A stretch of 64,000 nt of DNA from Acidobacteriota bacterium (GCA_003222395.1 QHWB01000040.1:384488-448487), one strand, 5' to 3'; counted from the stretch's first letter, positions 43,598-52,529 are shown. The notes: generated from the letters alone by a model not told the origin. Numbers and translations: made by a program.

Positions 43598-44248
43598 TCA
43601 ATGAATCGATTCACCCGACCCGTCGGCGTCAGGCTCCACGAGCGGCAGATCCTCTTCACGCGTCGGCTGCTCGATGAGCAGCGGCGCGTCGAGACCCAAC
43701 GCGTCGGCCATGTCCTCGACTCTCGGCAGGTCGGCGAGATCGTTCAATCCAAAGCGGATCAGGAACTCCTTCGTCGTCGCATAGAGGAACGGCCGTCCGA
43801 CGACCTGCTTGCGGCCGACGATCTTGATCAGGTGGCGCTCCAGCAGCGTGTTCAGCACGCCCGACGTGTTCACGCCTCGAATCTCCGTGATCTCGAGCGC
43901 CGTAATCGGCTGCCGATACGCGATGACGGCGAGCGTCTCGAGCGACTGCACCGTCAGCTTCTGCGTCGTGCGCTCGTGGAACAGGCGCCGCACCCATTCG
44001 TGCAGATCGGTGCGCGTCACGATCTGATAGCCGCCGGCCACTTCCACCAACTGCAGTCCGCCGGGCCGCTCGTAATCGCGTTTCAGCTCCGCGAGCGCCG
44101 CCTCGATGTCTTCCCTCGGCTCGGTGTCGAGCAGCTTGTAGATCGCCTTCGGCGTGAGCGGTTCCGGTGACGCGAAGATCAGCGCCTCTATGATTGATTT
44201 GAGCTCCGCGCTGGCGCGCGTCGCCTGGTCCCTGTCCTCTTCAGCCAT
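43598..44248 (-). CDS. scpB: Segregation and condensation protein B
   Basis: A 216-residue winged-helix kleisin-associated protein of the Smc-ScpAB condensin. LKSIIEALIFASPEPLTPKA, QKLTVQSLETLAVIAYRQPI and VLNTLLERHLIKIVGRKQVV are signature segments. ATG 44248, overlapping scpA by eight bases; an in-frame ATG 12 codons earlier lies inside scpA and is less likely. Last gene of the uvrC-S2P-trpS-scpA-scpB operon. smc is not in the window. Confidence 0.93.
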   Translation of the reverse strand: MAEEDRDQATRASAELKSIIEALIFASPEPLTPKAIYKLLDTEPREDIEAALAELKRDYERPGGLQLVEVAGGYQIVTRTDLHEWVRRLFHERTTQKLTVQSLETLAVIAYRQPITALEITEIRGVNTSGVLNTLLERHLIKIVGRKQVVGRPFLYATTKEFLIRFGLNDLADLPRVEDMADALGLDAPLLIEQPTREEDLPLVEPDADGSGESIH

Positions 44249-45047
44249 GATGAGTCTCCGGATCGCCGATCGGATGCGGCGCATCCGCCGGCCGCGCGCG
44301 CTTGTACACGCGAATGGGTCCGAACGTGCCCGACTGGAACACGCGAACGAGCTTCAGCCGGATCATCTCGAGGAGCGCGAGGAACGTGACGATGAGGCCG
44401 GCGCGATCGTCCACGTCCGCGAACAGATCCTCGAAGCCGCACGCCTCGGTTTCCGACAGCCGCGCGAGCAGCTGATCGATGCGCACTTCGACGGGAATCT
44501 GCTCCGGCGGCAGGAGAACTTTCGGCCGCAGCTTCGCGCGCTGGACGACCGCCTGAAACGCCGTGAGGAGGCTGAAGAGATCGACCTCGATCTCCGGCTC
44601 GTAGTCGTCGCCGGCAATCGCCGCCACGCGCTCGTCTGGACGCAGCCACTGCGCCGCGCGAAGCTGTTCGCGCTCGTGCAGCAGTCCTGCCGCCGCCTTG
44701 AACTTCTGATGTTCGAGGAGCCGGCGCACGAGCGCGTCGCGCGGATCGTCTTCCTCACCCTCGACCCCTGACGCGGTCTCTGGTCGGGGCAGCAGCATCT
44801 TCGACTTGATGTGGATCAGCGTCGCCGCCATGACGAGGAACTCGCCCGCGACGTCGAGGTTGAGCTCCTGCATCAGCTCGATCGTCGCAAGGTACTGCTG
44901 CGTGATCAGCGCGATTGGAATGTCGTGGATGCTCACCTCGTTCTTTCTGATGAGGTGCAGCAGCAGATCGAGCGGTCCCTCGAACATCTCGAGCTTGACG
45001 GGAAACGCGTCGGACGCCGATTCGAAATCGGGATGCGGCTGGCTCAT
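44241..45047 (-). CDS. scpA: Segregation and condensation protein A
   Basis: A 268-residue kleisin. The N-terminal SMC-head binding segment FEGPLDLLLHLIRKNEVSIH with DIPIALITQQYL and LVMAATLIHIKSKMLLPRPE is highly characteristic; the C-terminal winged helix includes FLALLEMIRLKLVRVFQ. It bridges Smc heads and binds two ScpB. Its ATG overlaps the trpS stop (ATGA) and its end overlaps scpB, showing translational coupling. Confidence 0.95.
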   Translation of the reverse strand: MSQPHPDFESASDAFPVKLEMFEGPLDLLLHLIRKNEVSIHDIPIALITQQYLATIELMQELNLDVAGEFLVMAATLIHIKSKMLLPRPETASGVEGEEDDPRDALVRRLLEHQKFKAAAGLLHEREQLRAAQWLRPDERVAAIAGDDYEPEIEVDLFSLLTAFQAVVQRAKLRPKVLLPPEQIPVEVRIDQLLARLSETEACGFEDLFADVDDRAGLIVTFLALLEMIRLKLVRVFQSGTFGPIRVYKRARPADAPHPIGDPETHHG

Positions 45048-46045
45048 TTGTAAGAGATCTTCACGGCATCACGCACTCGCGTCATCGTCTCCTCGGCGAC
45101 GCGCCGCGCGCGGCTCGAGCCGTCGAACAGAATCTGCTTCAGCCGATCCGGTTTCGCGAGGACGCCGGCCCGCCGCTCACGGATCGGATCCAGATGCGCG
45201 TTCAGCGCGTCGGCGAGCTTCCGCTTCACTTCCACGTCGCCGACTTTCCCCGCGCGGTACCGTGCCTTCAGGTCGTCGACTTCGGCCGTGTTCGGGTTGA
45301 ACGCATCGTGATACGTGAACACCGGATTCCCCTCGACGGTGCCCGGAATGTCCGCCCGTACGCGCTTTGGATCCGTGTACATCGACATGACCTTCTTCCG
45401 CACTTCATCGGCCGTGTCGGACAGATGAATCGTGTTGCCGATGCTCTTGCTCATCTTCTTGTCGCCTTCGAGACCGGGAAGGCGCGGAAAGCTGCTCAAG
45501 AGCGGCTGAGGCTCGACCAGGACGTCGCCGTAGAAGTTGTTGAACCGCCGGACCGCCTCTCGCGCGAGCTCGAGGTGGGCGACCTGATCGTCGCCGACCG
45601 GCACGAAGCGCGCGTCGTACATCGCAACGTCCGCAGTCTGCAGCAGCGGGTAGCCGAGGAAGCCGATCGTCGACAGATCCTTGTCCTTCAGCGCTTCGCG
45701 CTGCTCCTTGTATGTCGGCACGCGCTCGAGCCATGGCACGGCAATGACCATTGAGAGCAGCAGGTACAGCTCGGCGTGCTCGGGGACGAGCGACTGAACG
45801 AAGAACGTGCTCTTCTCGGGATCGAGCCCTGCGCCGATCCAGTCGGCGACGTTGTCGTAGACGTTGCCGGTGATGCGGGTCGTATCGGCGTACTCGCTCG
45901 TCAGGGCGTGCCAGTCTGCGACGAAGTAGAAACAATCGTACTTGTCCTGCAGGGGCACCCAGTTGCCCAGCGCTCCGACGAGATGCCCGAGATGCAGACG
46001 TCCCGTCGGACGCATGCCCGAAACGACGCGTGCACGGGAACTCAC
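45044..46045 (-). CDS. trpS: Tryptophanyl-tRNA synthetase
   Basis: A 333-residue class I synthetase. HIGH motif is GRLHLGHLVGALGNW, the KMSKS loop is GDKKMSKSIGNT, and LLQTADVAMYDARFVPVGDD is typical. I start it at the GTG 46045 (VSSRARVVSGMRPTG), which overlaps the site-2 protease stop as GTGA; the longer open frame upstream is only antisense-like sequence. It lies between protease and scpA, all overlapping. Confidence 0.95.
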   Translation of the reverse strand: MSSRARVVSGMRPTGRLHLGHLVGALGNWVPLQDKYDCFYFVADWHALTSEYADTTRITGNVYDNVADWIGAGLDPEKSTFFVQSLVPEHAELYLLLSMVIAVPWLERVPTYKEQREALKDKDLSTIGFLGYPLLQTADVAMYDARFVPVGDDQVAHLELAREAVRRFNNFYGDVLVEPQPLLSSFPRLPGLEGDKKMSKSIGNTIHLSDTADEVRKKVMSMYTDPKRVRADIPGTVEGNPVFTYHDAFNPNTAEVDDLKARYRAGKVGDVEVKRKLADALNAHLDPIRERRAGVLAKPDRLKQILFDGSSRARRVAEETMTRVRDAVKISYK

Positions 46046-46731
46046 TGCAACCAAGAAATCAACAGGCGCGACGGCGGGATGACGAGGTACTCGAAGCCGC
46101 GCGAAAACATCAGTGCATAGATCAGCAGGAATCCATACGGCCGGACGATGGTGTTGTATTGATAGCCGAGACGCCGCGGCAGCAATCCGCTCAGCACGTT
46201 GCCGCCGTCGAGCGGCGGAATCGGAACCATGTTGAAGACGGCGAGGAGCACGTTGAGGCGCATCGCCTGTCCGAGCAGCGATGCGATCGGGACCGAGAGG
46301 TTCGGCTCGCCGAGCGTGACGGGCGAGACCGGCAGCAGATGCAGCACCATCGCCGCGCCGACGGCCATCACGAAGTTGCTGGCCGGACCCGCGGCGGCCA
46401 CCAGCATGAAATCGCGTCTCGGATGCCCGAGCCGCCGCGTGTTGACCGGCACCGGCTTCGCCCAGCCGATGAGCGGCACGCCGCTGATCATCGCAATCAG
46501 CGGAAAGATCACGGTGCCGATCAGATCGGCGTGGACGATCGGATTCAGCGAGACGCGTCCGAGCAGACGCGCGGTGGGATCGCCGAGCTGGTCCGCCGTC
46601 CACGCGTGCGCCATCTCGTGGACGGTCAGCGAGAACAGCAGAACGACGAACCCGAAAAAAATTTGCGCGAAGTCGATGTGCGGCAAGGAGTAAAGGTTAA
46701 GGCCGGCTCGCGAAAAACGCAAGGACGGCAT
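46042..46731 (-). CDS. Site-2 protease family (M50) membrane metalloprotease
   Basis: About 229 residues with five or six membrane helices. The zinc site is SLTVHEMAHAWTA with the third ligand in VPIPPLDGGNVL; NPIVHADLIGTVIFP matches the small M50B group often found beside trpS and scpA. Role is unknown; relatives cleave transmembrane substrates. The start is uncertain: ATG 46731 overlaps uvrC by 35 bases, and a TTG near 46684 is an alternative. Operon member. Confidence 0.85.
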   Translation of the reverse strand: MPSLRFSRAGLNLYSLPHIDFAQIFFGFVVLLFSLTVHEMAHAWTADQLGDPTARLLGRVSLNPIVHADLIGTVIFPLIAMISGVPLIGWAKPVPVNTRRLGHPRRDFMLVAAAGPASNFVMAVGAAMVLHLLPVSPVTLGEPNLSVPIASLLGQAMRLNVLLAVFNMVPIPPLDGGNVLSGLLPRRLGYQYNTIVRPYGFLLIYALMFSRGFEYLVIPPSRLLISWLQ

Positions 46732-48673
46732 CCGCGGTTTTCGGTCCGACGACCGCGGCCAACTCTTCACGCGTCGCTCGGCGAACGCCGGCGAGCGAGC
46801 CGAACGCGGTCAGCAGCGTCTTGCGCCGGCGCGGTCCGATGCCCGAGACGTGGTCGAGCTCGGATCGCAGGTCGCGCATCGTGCGCGCGCGGCGATGGAA
46901 CGTGACGGCAAAGCGATGGGCTTCGTCGCGGATTCGTTGAATGAGCAACAGCGCTGGCTCGGTCGGCGCGAGCGCAATCGCATCGTCGCGATCGCGCGTG
47001 AACAGGAGCTCCTCTTTCTTCGCGATGCCGATCGCGACGAGGTTCGCGAGCCCGAGCTCCTCGAGCGCCGCGTACGCCGCCGACAACTGCCCCTTGCCGC
47101 CGTCGATCAGCACGAGATCGGGAAACGGTCCACCGAGCTCGAGCAGCTTGCGGTATCTTCGCAAGACGACTTCGTGCATGGCTTCAAAGTCGTCATTTCT
47201 TACTTCGGCCGGGGCCCCACCCCCGGCCGCAGACGCGCTCGCGCCGTAGCGCTCGCGCGTATCCTGAACACAACGTCGCAGCGCAACCTCGTCGCCGCCT
47301 GTCGACGCGCTCGGGCCGTAGCCCTCGCGCCTATCTGGAACAGAACGTCCCACCCCTCTGATTCGATACTTGCGATAGTCGCTGCGCCTCATACGGCCGT
47401 CCTCGCACACCACCATCGACGCAACGGTCTCGCTGCCTTGAATGGTGGAGATGTCGAAGCATTCGATGCGGCGCGGAAGCGTGGGCAGCGACAGGACGTG
47501 CTGCAGCGTTTCCAGTGCATCGTACTGAGCGGCACGCGCCTGGTTGAACCGCGTCTGATACGCGAGCGCCGCGTTCCGATTCGCGAGATCGACGAAACCG
47601 CGCTTCTCGCCGCGCTGCGGCACGAGGATCTTCACACGGCGTCCTGCGCGCGCCGACAGGTACTCTTCGATGGCCTCGCGTTCGTCGGGCTCCGCCGGCG
47701 CGTGAATTTCCGGTGGCGCGCCGCGCAGCTCGTAGAACTGCTGGATCGCCGCGGCCAGCACTTCGCCGTCGCTCGTGGCGGCAATCGCCCGGCTGAAACC
47801 TTCCCGCTCCTCCTCTGTCCCCAACTCGACGCGCTCGACGACGCGCCCGCTGCGCACCTGAAAGATCTGCACGGCGACCCCCGCGGGCCCGCGCTTCAGG
47901 CCGAAGACGTCGCGGTGTCCGAGCTCGGCGGTCGCCATCTTCTGCTGCCGATCGTGGAGCGCCTGCACGGTGCGCATCGCGTCGCGCAGCTGCGCCGCTT
48001 CTTCGTACCGTTCACCGTCGGCCGCGGCGAGCATCCGCGTCCGCAGCGTCTTCACGAGCTCTTCGTTCTTGCCTTCGAGGAACAGCTGCGTCATGTCGAC
48101 CGCGCGCGCGTACTCGTCCGCGGCGCAAATAGTATCCACGCACGGGGCGATGCAGCGCTTGATGTCGTATTCGAGGCACGGGCGGCCGCGTTTGCCGGTG
48201 ATCACCTCGTTGCACGATCGGATGCCGAACAGACGATGCGTCAGCGCCATGGTCTTGCGGGCGAAACGCGCCGGCAGGAACGGGCCGGCGTAGAAGCTGC
48301 CATCGCGCTCCACGCGGCGCGCGACGAGGACGCGCGGGAACCCTTCGTTCGTCGTCAGCTGCAGATACGGATAATTCTTGTCGTCGCGGAGCAGGATGTT
48401 GTACTTCGGCGTCCGCTGTTTGATCAGGTTGTTCTCGAGCGCCAGCGCCTCGACGACCGAATCGGTGACGATAATCTCAAGGCGCACGACCTCGTCGAGC
48501 AGCGCATCGGTCTTCGGATCGCCGCCGTAGGCGCCAAGGTAGTTCCGGACCCGGTCGCGGAGCGCCCGCGCCTTGCCGACGTAAATGGTGTCGCCATCCG
48601 TGTTGAAGTACAGATACACTCCCGGCTGCTCCGGCAACCGGGCAATCTGCTCCTTGAGATCCTGGATGGCCAT
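46697..48673 (-). CDS. uvrC: Excinuclease ABC subunit C
   Basis: A 658-residue nucleotide excision repair nuclease making both incisions. The N-terminal GIY-YIG domain (GVYLYFNTDGDTIYVGKARA), the Cys-rich RPCLEYDIKRCIAPC region, the UVR motif, the C-terminal RNase H-like domain (IECFDISTIQGSETVASMVV, DLVLIDGGKGQLSAA) and the helix-hairpin-helix (VSGIGPRRRKTLLTAFGSL) are all present. Residues about 441-492, between YRKYRIRGV and NDDFEAMHEV, are an in-frame insertion of two units of repeat family A, within the endonuclease domain. First gene of a five-gene overlapping operon. Confidence 0.95.
   Translation of the reverse strand: MAIQDLKEQIARLPEQPGVYLYFNTDGDTIYVGKARALRDRVRNYLGAYGGDPKTDALLDEVVRLEIIVTDSVVEALALENNLIKQRTPKYNILLRDDKNYPYLQLTTNEGFPRVLVARRVERDGSFYAGPFLPARFARKTMALTHRLFGIRSCNEVITGKRGRPCLEYDIKRCIAPCVDTICAADEYARAVDMTQLFLEGKNEELVKTLRTRMLAAADGERYEEAAQLRDAMRTVQALHDRQQKMATAELGHRDVFGLKRGPAGVAVQIFQVRSGRVVERVELGTEEEREGFSRAIAATSDGEVLAAAIQQFYELRGAPPEIHAPAEPDEREAIEEYLSARAGRRVKILVPQRGEKRGFVDLANRNAALAYQTRFNQARAAQYDALETLQHVLSLPTLPRRIECFDISTIQGSETVASMVVCEDGRMRRSDYRKYRIRGVGRSVPDRREGYGPSASTGGDEVALRRCVQDTRERYGASASAAGGGAPAEVRNDDFEAMHEVVLRRYRKLLELGGPFPDLVLIDGGKGQLSAAYAALEELGLANLVAIGIAKKEELLFTRDRDDAIALAPTEPALLLIQRIRDEAHRFAVTFHRRARTMRDLRSELDHVSGIGPRRRKTLLTAFGSLAGVRRATREELAAVVGPKTADAVLAFFASRP
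47191..47352 (-). repeat. Two tandem units of repeat family A in frame inside uvrC
   Basis: On the minus strand the first unit runs from GGGACGTTCTGTTCCAGATA through GGGCTACGGCCCGAGCGCGT, and the second from GACGTTGTGTTCAGGATACG through GCGCTACGGCGCGAGCGCGT to GGTGGGGCCCCGGCC and GAAGTAAGAAA. The second ends exactly like the intergenic copy at 43508-43591. Confidence 0.85.
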
Positions 48674-48728
48674 ACGCTACTATGTCGCGATTTCGTCGCG
48701 TGTCTGAACCCACCATTATAAGCGAGGC

Positions 48729-49562
48729 ATGTCGGCAGCCCCAGCGACCGTTGAACGACTGACGCCCAAGCGACCTCGGCAGCGCCTGACGTTCACCGGC
48801 GCGATCGGCGCGATCTGCATGTTCCCGCTGCGCGCCATCATCGCGGGCTGCGTCAAGCTGCGCATTCACCCGAACGTGCTGACCTTCATCGGGGTCGTCA
48901 TCAACGTGATGGCCGCGTGGGCGCTCGCCCTCGGCCGCTTCATGCTCGCGTTCGTGATCATGCTGGTCGCGAACATCTTCGATTTCATCGACGGCAAAGT
49001 GGCGCACGAGCTGCAGCTCCAGTCCAAGTTCGGCGCCTTCTGGGATTCCACGCTCGATCGCTTCTCCGACCTCGCGCTGCTCACGGGGCTCATCTTCCTG
49101 TATTCGCGGCTCGGTCGGAGCGATTACGTCCTCGTCGCCGCGCTGACGCTCATCTTCTCGATCATGACCAGCTACGCGCGGGCGCGCGCCGAATCGCTCG
49201 TCGAGAAATGCAAAGTCGGCTTCATGGAGCGCCCCGAGCGCATCGTGCTGTTCATGATCGGCGCCGCGACCAACCGGATGGCCGGCGTGCTGTGGGTCAT
49301 CCTGGCGCTGTCGGTGCTGACCGTCGCCAACCGCATGTACTACACCTACCTCGCGCTCAATCGGCGGGCGCTCCCCTCTCGGGAGGGGTTGCGCGGTTTC
49401 TTCAACCGCGCCTTCTTCTGGACCGACGATCGCGCGACGCTTCCCTACGATCTGTGGGTCATCGCGATTCTCCTCTTCGTGTGGCTGACGCCGCCCGACT
49501 GGCTCAACGATCCGATGGCGAGCGGTCCCGGCCTTATAGGGCTGCTGACGTCCAGGTTGTAA
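48729..49562 (+). CDS. CDP-alcohol phosphatidyltransferase family protein
   Basis: A 277-residue membrane enzyme with several helices. The CDP-alcohol motif is recognisable as DFIDGKVAH then GAFWDSTLD, with correct spacing of the four Asp; the Arg of the consensus (DGxxAR) is His here. It would join an alcohol to CDP-diacylglycerol or a similar donor; the product lipid is unknown. TATAAG lies six bases before the ATG, and GAGG overlaps that spacer, so the start may be leaderless or leadered. Followed four bases later by a secreted unknown protein, probably one transcript. Confidence 0.8.
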   Translation: MSAAPATVERLTPKRPRQRLTFTGAIGAICMFPLRAIIAGCVKLRIHPNVLTFIGVVINVMAAWALALGRFMLAFVIMLVANIFDFIDGKVAHELQLQSKFGAFWDSTLDRFSDLALLTGLIFLYSRLGRSDYVLVAALTLIFSIMTSYARARAESLVEKCKVGFMERPERIVLFMIGAATNRMAGVLWVILALSVLTVANRMYYTYLALNRRALPSREGLRGFFNRAFFWTDDRATLPYDLWVIAILLFVWLTPPDWLNDPMASGPGLIGLLTSRL

Positions 49563-49566
49563 TGGC

Positions 49567-50367
49567 ATGGCGATCGCGGGCCTGCTGCTGGCGCTGACGC
49601 CGATCGTCGCGCAAGGCCGCCCGGCAGCGCCGCCCCCGACGATGCCGCCGAACGTTCTCAACGTCGTTCACCACAAGCTGAAGCGCGGGACGACGGCGGC
49701 GTATCAAACGCTCGAGGCATCGATCGTCGCCGCCTACAAGCGCGCGAAGGTGCCGTCGTTCTTCTGGATGACGTTTCAAGCGACGAAGGATTCGCGCGAG
49801 ATCTTGTACCTGAACATCGCCGAGACGGCCGAGCAGTTCAATCATCTCGGCGAAGTGTGGCCTTCGATCGCGGCCGCGCACCCGGATCTCGTGCGGCTGC
49901 AGACGCGTCTCGCCGCGATGATCGAAGGCCAGAGCAGCACGCTGACCCGTCGGCGCGAGGAGATCGCGTACACCCGCGGCGACGTCGATGTTGCCACGAT
50001 GCGCGCCGTGCGGCTGTTCACGTTTCACGTGAAGCCGGGCCACGAGGGACGGTTCATGGAGGGAATCCGCGCGGCCGCGGCCGGCGGAGCCCCATGGATT
50101 GTCTACGAGGCGAACGAAGAATCGACGTTCGTCCTGGTGATGCCGCTGCGGTCGCGATCGGAGGCCAGGCGCGCCGCCACCATGCCACGCGCGATTCGTG
50201 AGCTGCGCGGCGCGGTCTACCGCCGCGCCGAGACCGAGCTGTTCGTCTTCACGCCGGCCATGAGCCGACTGCCTGCGGAATTCACTGCGGCTCGAGCGCG
50301 CGGCGCAGCAGGGCGATCGCCTTCGGCGCGTCGCGTTGAAAATCCGCCGCCTGCGCTTCGACACTAA
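49567..50367 (+). CDS. Secreted protein of unknown function
   Basis: A 266-residue protein with a short signal peptide (MAIAGLLLALTPIVAQG). The core has two weakly similar alpha+beta halves (VVHHKLKRGTTAAYQTLEAS and FTFHVKPGHEGRFMEGIRAA), suggesting a duplicated dimeric alpha/beta-barrel fold as in NIPSNAP-like or monooxygenase-like domains; this is a shape-level guess only. The last 28 residues are low complexity and read over the end of the convergent isomerase gene (86-base overlap). No function can be assigned. Confidence 0.65.
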   Translation: MAIAGLLLALTPIVAQGRPAAPPPTMPPNVLNVVHHKLKRGTTAAYQTLEASIVAAYKRAKVPSFFWMTFQATKDSREILYLNIAETAEQFNHLGEVWPSIAAAHPDLVRLQTRLAAMIEGQSSTLTRRREEIAYTRGDVDVATMRAVRLFTFHVKPGHEGRFMEGIRAAAAGGAPWIVYEANEESTFVLVMPLRSRSEARRAATMPRAIRELRGAVYRRAETELFVFTPAMSRLPAEFTAARARGAAGRSPSARRVENPPPALRH

Positions 50368-51073
50368 TCCGCCCGCCGTACCCGATCTCGCGCAACTTCG
50401 CGAAGAACGGCGCGTAGTCGTACTCGCCCCATTCCTGCGGGAACACGCGTCCACGCGGGTTGGCCATGTGGATGTGCCGCAGATGATCCTTCGCGCGAAC
50501 GATGATCGCCGGATCTTCCCGTTCGCTCGCGAGGTGGTAGAAATCGATCATCAGCTCGAAGTTTGGATCGTGGATCGCCTCCACCAGCGCGAGCCCTTCG
50601 GCGGCGGAGTTGATGATGTTGGTTTCCTCGCGACGAAGCGGCTCGACGGCAATCGTGATGCCGTGCGCGCGCGCTTCAGCGGCGGCGCGCGTTCCGAAAT
50701 CGACGAGTTGATCGAAGGCCCGCTCGCGCGGAAATCCATCGGGCACGCGACGGGCGCCTCCGCTGCCGAACACCACGAGCCGCGTGCCGAGTCGAGCGAG
50801 CCGATCGAACGCCTTCTTCACGTAGACGGCCTGCTGCTGTCGATCGACGTCGGGTCCGGTGACCTTGAGCGTCGCCGGAAGGAACAGGTTCGTGACGGGT
50901 ACCGTGAGGCCGAGGCGCGCGATCTCGTCGGCGGTCCGCTCGAAATCGGCGTCGGACATCGTCGCGATCTCCGTCGTGCCGAGCTCGACGTAGTCGAAGC
51001 CCGCGGCTTTCGCCGCCTCCACGTTCCTCACCGGCGTGCAGTAGCCGATCTGGACGAGCAGGAGGAAAATCAC
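50282..51073 (-). CDS. Sugar phosphate isomerase/epimerase family TIM barrel
   Basis: A 263-residue xylose-isomerase-like barrel. Metal-binding residues are expected in ITIAVEPLRREETNIINS, FELMIDFYHLAS, HIHMANPRGR and RISVEAQA, in the right order for the AP endonuclease 2/epimerase superfamily. The substrate is unknown. GTG start at 51073, six bases after ku, so it ends the efp-tdk-x-ku run. Endonuclease IV is unlikely because its extra zinc ligands are absent, though the location beside ku makes the question worth asking. Confidence 0.78.
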   Translation of the reverse strand: MIFLLLVQIGYCTPVRNVEAAKAAGFDYVELGTTEIATMSDADFERTADEIARLGLTVPVTNLFLPATLKVTGPDVDRQQQAVYVKKAFDRLARLGTRLVVFGSGGARRVPDGFPRERAFDQLVDFGTRAAAEARAHGITIAVEPLRREETNIINSAAEGLALVEAIHDPNFELMIDFYHLASEREDPAIIVRAKDHLRHIHMANPRGRVFPQEWGEYDYAPFFAKLREIGYGGRISVEAQAADFQRDAPKAIALLRRALEPQ

Positions 51074-51079
51074 CGGCGT

Positions 51080-51949
51080 TTACGCACGCTTGCGCTTGGG
51101 CGCCGCCGCGGCCGCGACGGCCTTTGCGGCAGCCACCGGCTTTGCGGCAGCCTTTGCGGGCTTCTTCTTCTGCGTGCTGACCGAATCGAGGCTCTTCTTG
51201 AGCGCTTCCATCAGGTTGACGACTCTCGGCGGCGTCTCGATGGAGGGCGCGACGACTTCTTCGCCCGCGATCTTGGCCTCGATGATTTTCTGCAGCCCTT
51301 CGCGGTACTCGTCTTTGTAGTCGGCGAGGTTCAGCGGCCCTTCGAACGTGCTGATGACCTGCCTCGCGAGCTTGATCTCTTCGGGCTTCACCTTCACCGG
51401 AACCGAGGCGAGCTCCTCGACGGCGTCGATGCCGCGGATCTCCGCGGCGTGATGCAGCGTGTACATCACGATGCCGCGGTCGTGCGGACGAACGGCAACG
51501 AGATACTCGCGTCCGTACAGCGCCAGCTTGCCGATGCCGACTTTCCCTTCCATGCCTTCGCGCATGACCGCGAACGCGTCGGCCGCCATCCCGCCGTCGG
51601 GCGCCAGGTAGTACGTGCGATCGACGTACATCGGATCGATCGATCGCTCGTCGGCGAACTGCACGAGGTCGATGACGCGGGTCGATTCGGGCCGCACCTT
51701 GTCGAAGTCCTCCTCCGACATGACGACGTAGCGTCCCTTCTCGAACTCGTAGCCCTTGACGATCTCGCTGTTCGGCACCTCGCGATTGCAGTGCGGACAC
51801 CAGCGCTTCTGCTGGATGCGCGTCTGACATTCGCCGTGCAGCTGGTTAAAGGAGATTGTCGCGCTCGACTCGGTCGCCGGGAACACCTTGATCGGGATGT
51901 TCACCAGGCTGATCTTGAGGAAACCTTTCCAGGTTGCGCGTGCTGCCAT
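51080..51949 (-). CDS. ku: Ku protein (non-homologous end joining)
   Basis: A 289-residue bacterial Ku, a ring-shaped homodimer that loads on double-strand ends and recruits LigD. ATWKGFLKISLVNIPIKVFP, HGECQTRIQQKRWCPHCNRE, GYEFEKGRYVVMSEEDFDKV and YYLAPDGG match the core. The C-terminus is a Lys/Ala/Pro-rich tail like that of mycobacterial Ku. ATG 51949. No ligD lies in the window. It sits 10 bases after a membrane gene, in one operon with efp and tdk. Confidence 0.95.
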   Translation of the reverse strand: MAARATWKGFLKISLVNIPIKVFPATESSATISFNQLHGECQTRIQQKRWCPHCNREVPNSEIVKGYEFEKGRYVVMSEEDFDKVRPESTRVIDLVQFADERSIDPMYVDRTYYLAPDGGMAADAFAVMREGMEGKVGIGKLALYGREYLVAVRPHDRGIVMYTLHHAAEIRGIDAVEELASVPVKVKPEEIKLARQVISTFEGPLNLADYKDEYREGLQKIIEAKIAGEEVVAPSIETPPRVVNLMEALKKSLDSVSTQKKKPAKAAAKPVAAAKAVAAAAAPKRKRA

Positions 51950-51959
51950 AACTGTTTGC

Positions 51960-52517
51960 TCACCCTTCGTGGCGTTCCTCATGATTACCCAGATCCAGAC
52001 CGGTTCCCGCGAAACGGATTTCGTGGTCGCCGATTTTGTCGCGGAGGAGGTTTCGCGCCGCCCCGCATTTGTCCCCCGGCACGACGAGGCGACGCGCAAG
52101 ATTACGCAGGCGCGAGACGACGATCAACGTCGCATGGTGTTCCCCCTCGCGCCAGCTGATGCCGCCTACCTCGCTGTACGGAATGAACGCCGTGTCGGCC
52201 CATATCCCGTCTTCGTAGAAGCCGCGACCGATTCGCAAGCTCAGCGGCATCAAGTACGCGTAGTAGGCGAACATCATCGTCTCGCCGAACGCCTGCATGT
52301 GGAGTCGGAAGATCTTCAGCAGGATCAGGAAACCGAGGACGACGCCGATGGCCAGTTCGAGGGTGTAGTACGGCGGCTTCTGGCTCGGCCAGGTGAGAAG
52401 CGCCGTCGGCCGGCGCCGCTGGTACCTCGTATAGTCGACGACGAGCTTGACGTTCGCGACGAAGAACCCCGCTCCGAGCAGCAGCAGAAACCCGGTGAGC
52501 AGCGACTGAACCTTCAC
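51960..52517 (-). CDS. Small membrane protein, uncharacterised
   Basis: A 185-residue protein with two membrane segments (about 5-27 and 52-70), then a soluble domain with FIPYSEVGGISWREGEHHAT and LIVVSRLRNLARRLVVPGDK. The pattern resembles PH-like or DUF5673-type membrane proteins, where a second messenger of membrane state is sensed, but I do not recognise the family with confidence. In operon: 12 bases after tdk, 10 before ku. The C-terminal GNHEERHEG is repeat-derived (TTCGTGGCGTTCCTCATG). Confidence 0.6.
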   Translation of the reverse strand: MKVQSLLTGFLLLLGAGFFVANVKLVVDYTRYQRRRPTALLTWPSQKPPYYTLELAIGVVLGFLILLKIFRLHMQAFGETMMFAYYAYLMPLSLRIGRGFYEDGIWADTAFIPYSEVGGISWREGEHHATLIVVSRLRNLARRLVVPGDKCGAARNLLRDKIGDHEIRFAGTGLDLGNHEERHEG

Positions 52518-52529
52518 GGTTCGATTGTA

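Noticed and set aside
46850-48721. A 623-codon frame opposite uvrC
   Set aside because: Antisense shadow of uvrC with Arg/His/Val-rich sequence and no recognisable domain.
50282-51073. Endonuclease IV linked to Ku
   Set aside because: Same superfamily fold, but the characteristic zinc-ligand set of Nfo is not visible; a sugar isomerase/epimerase fits better.
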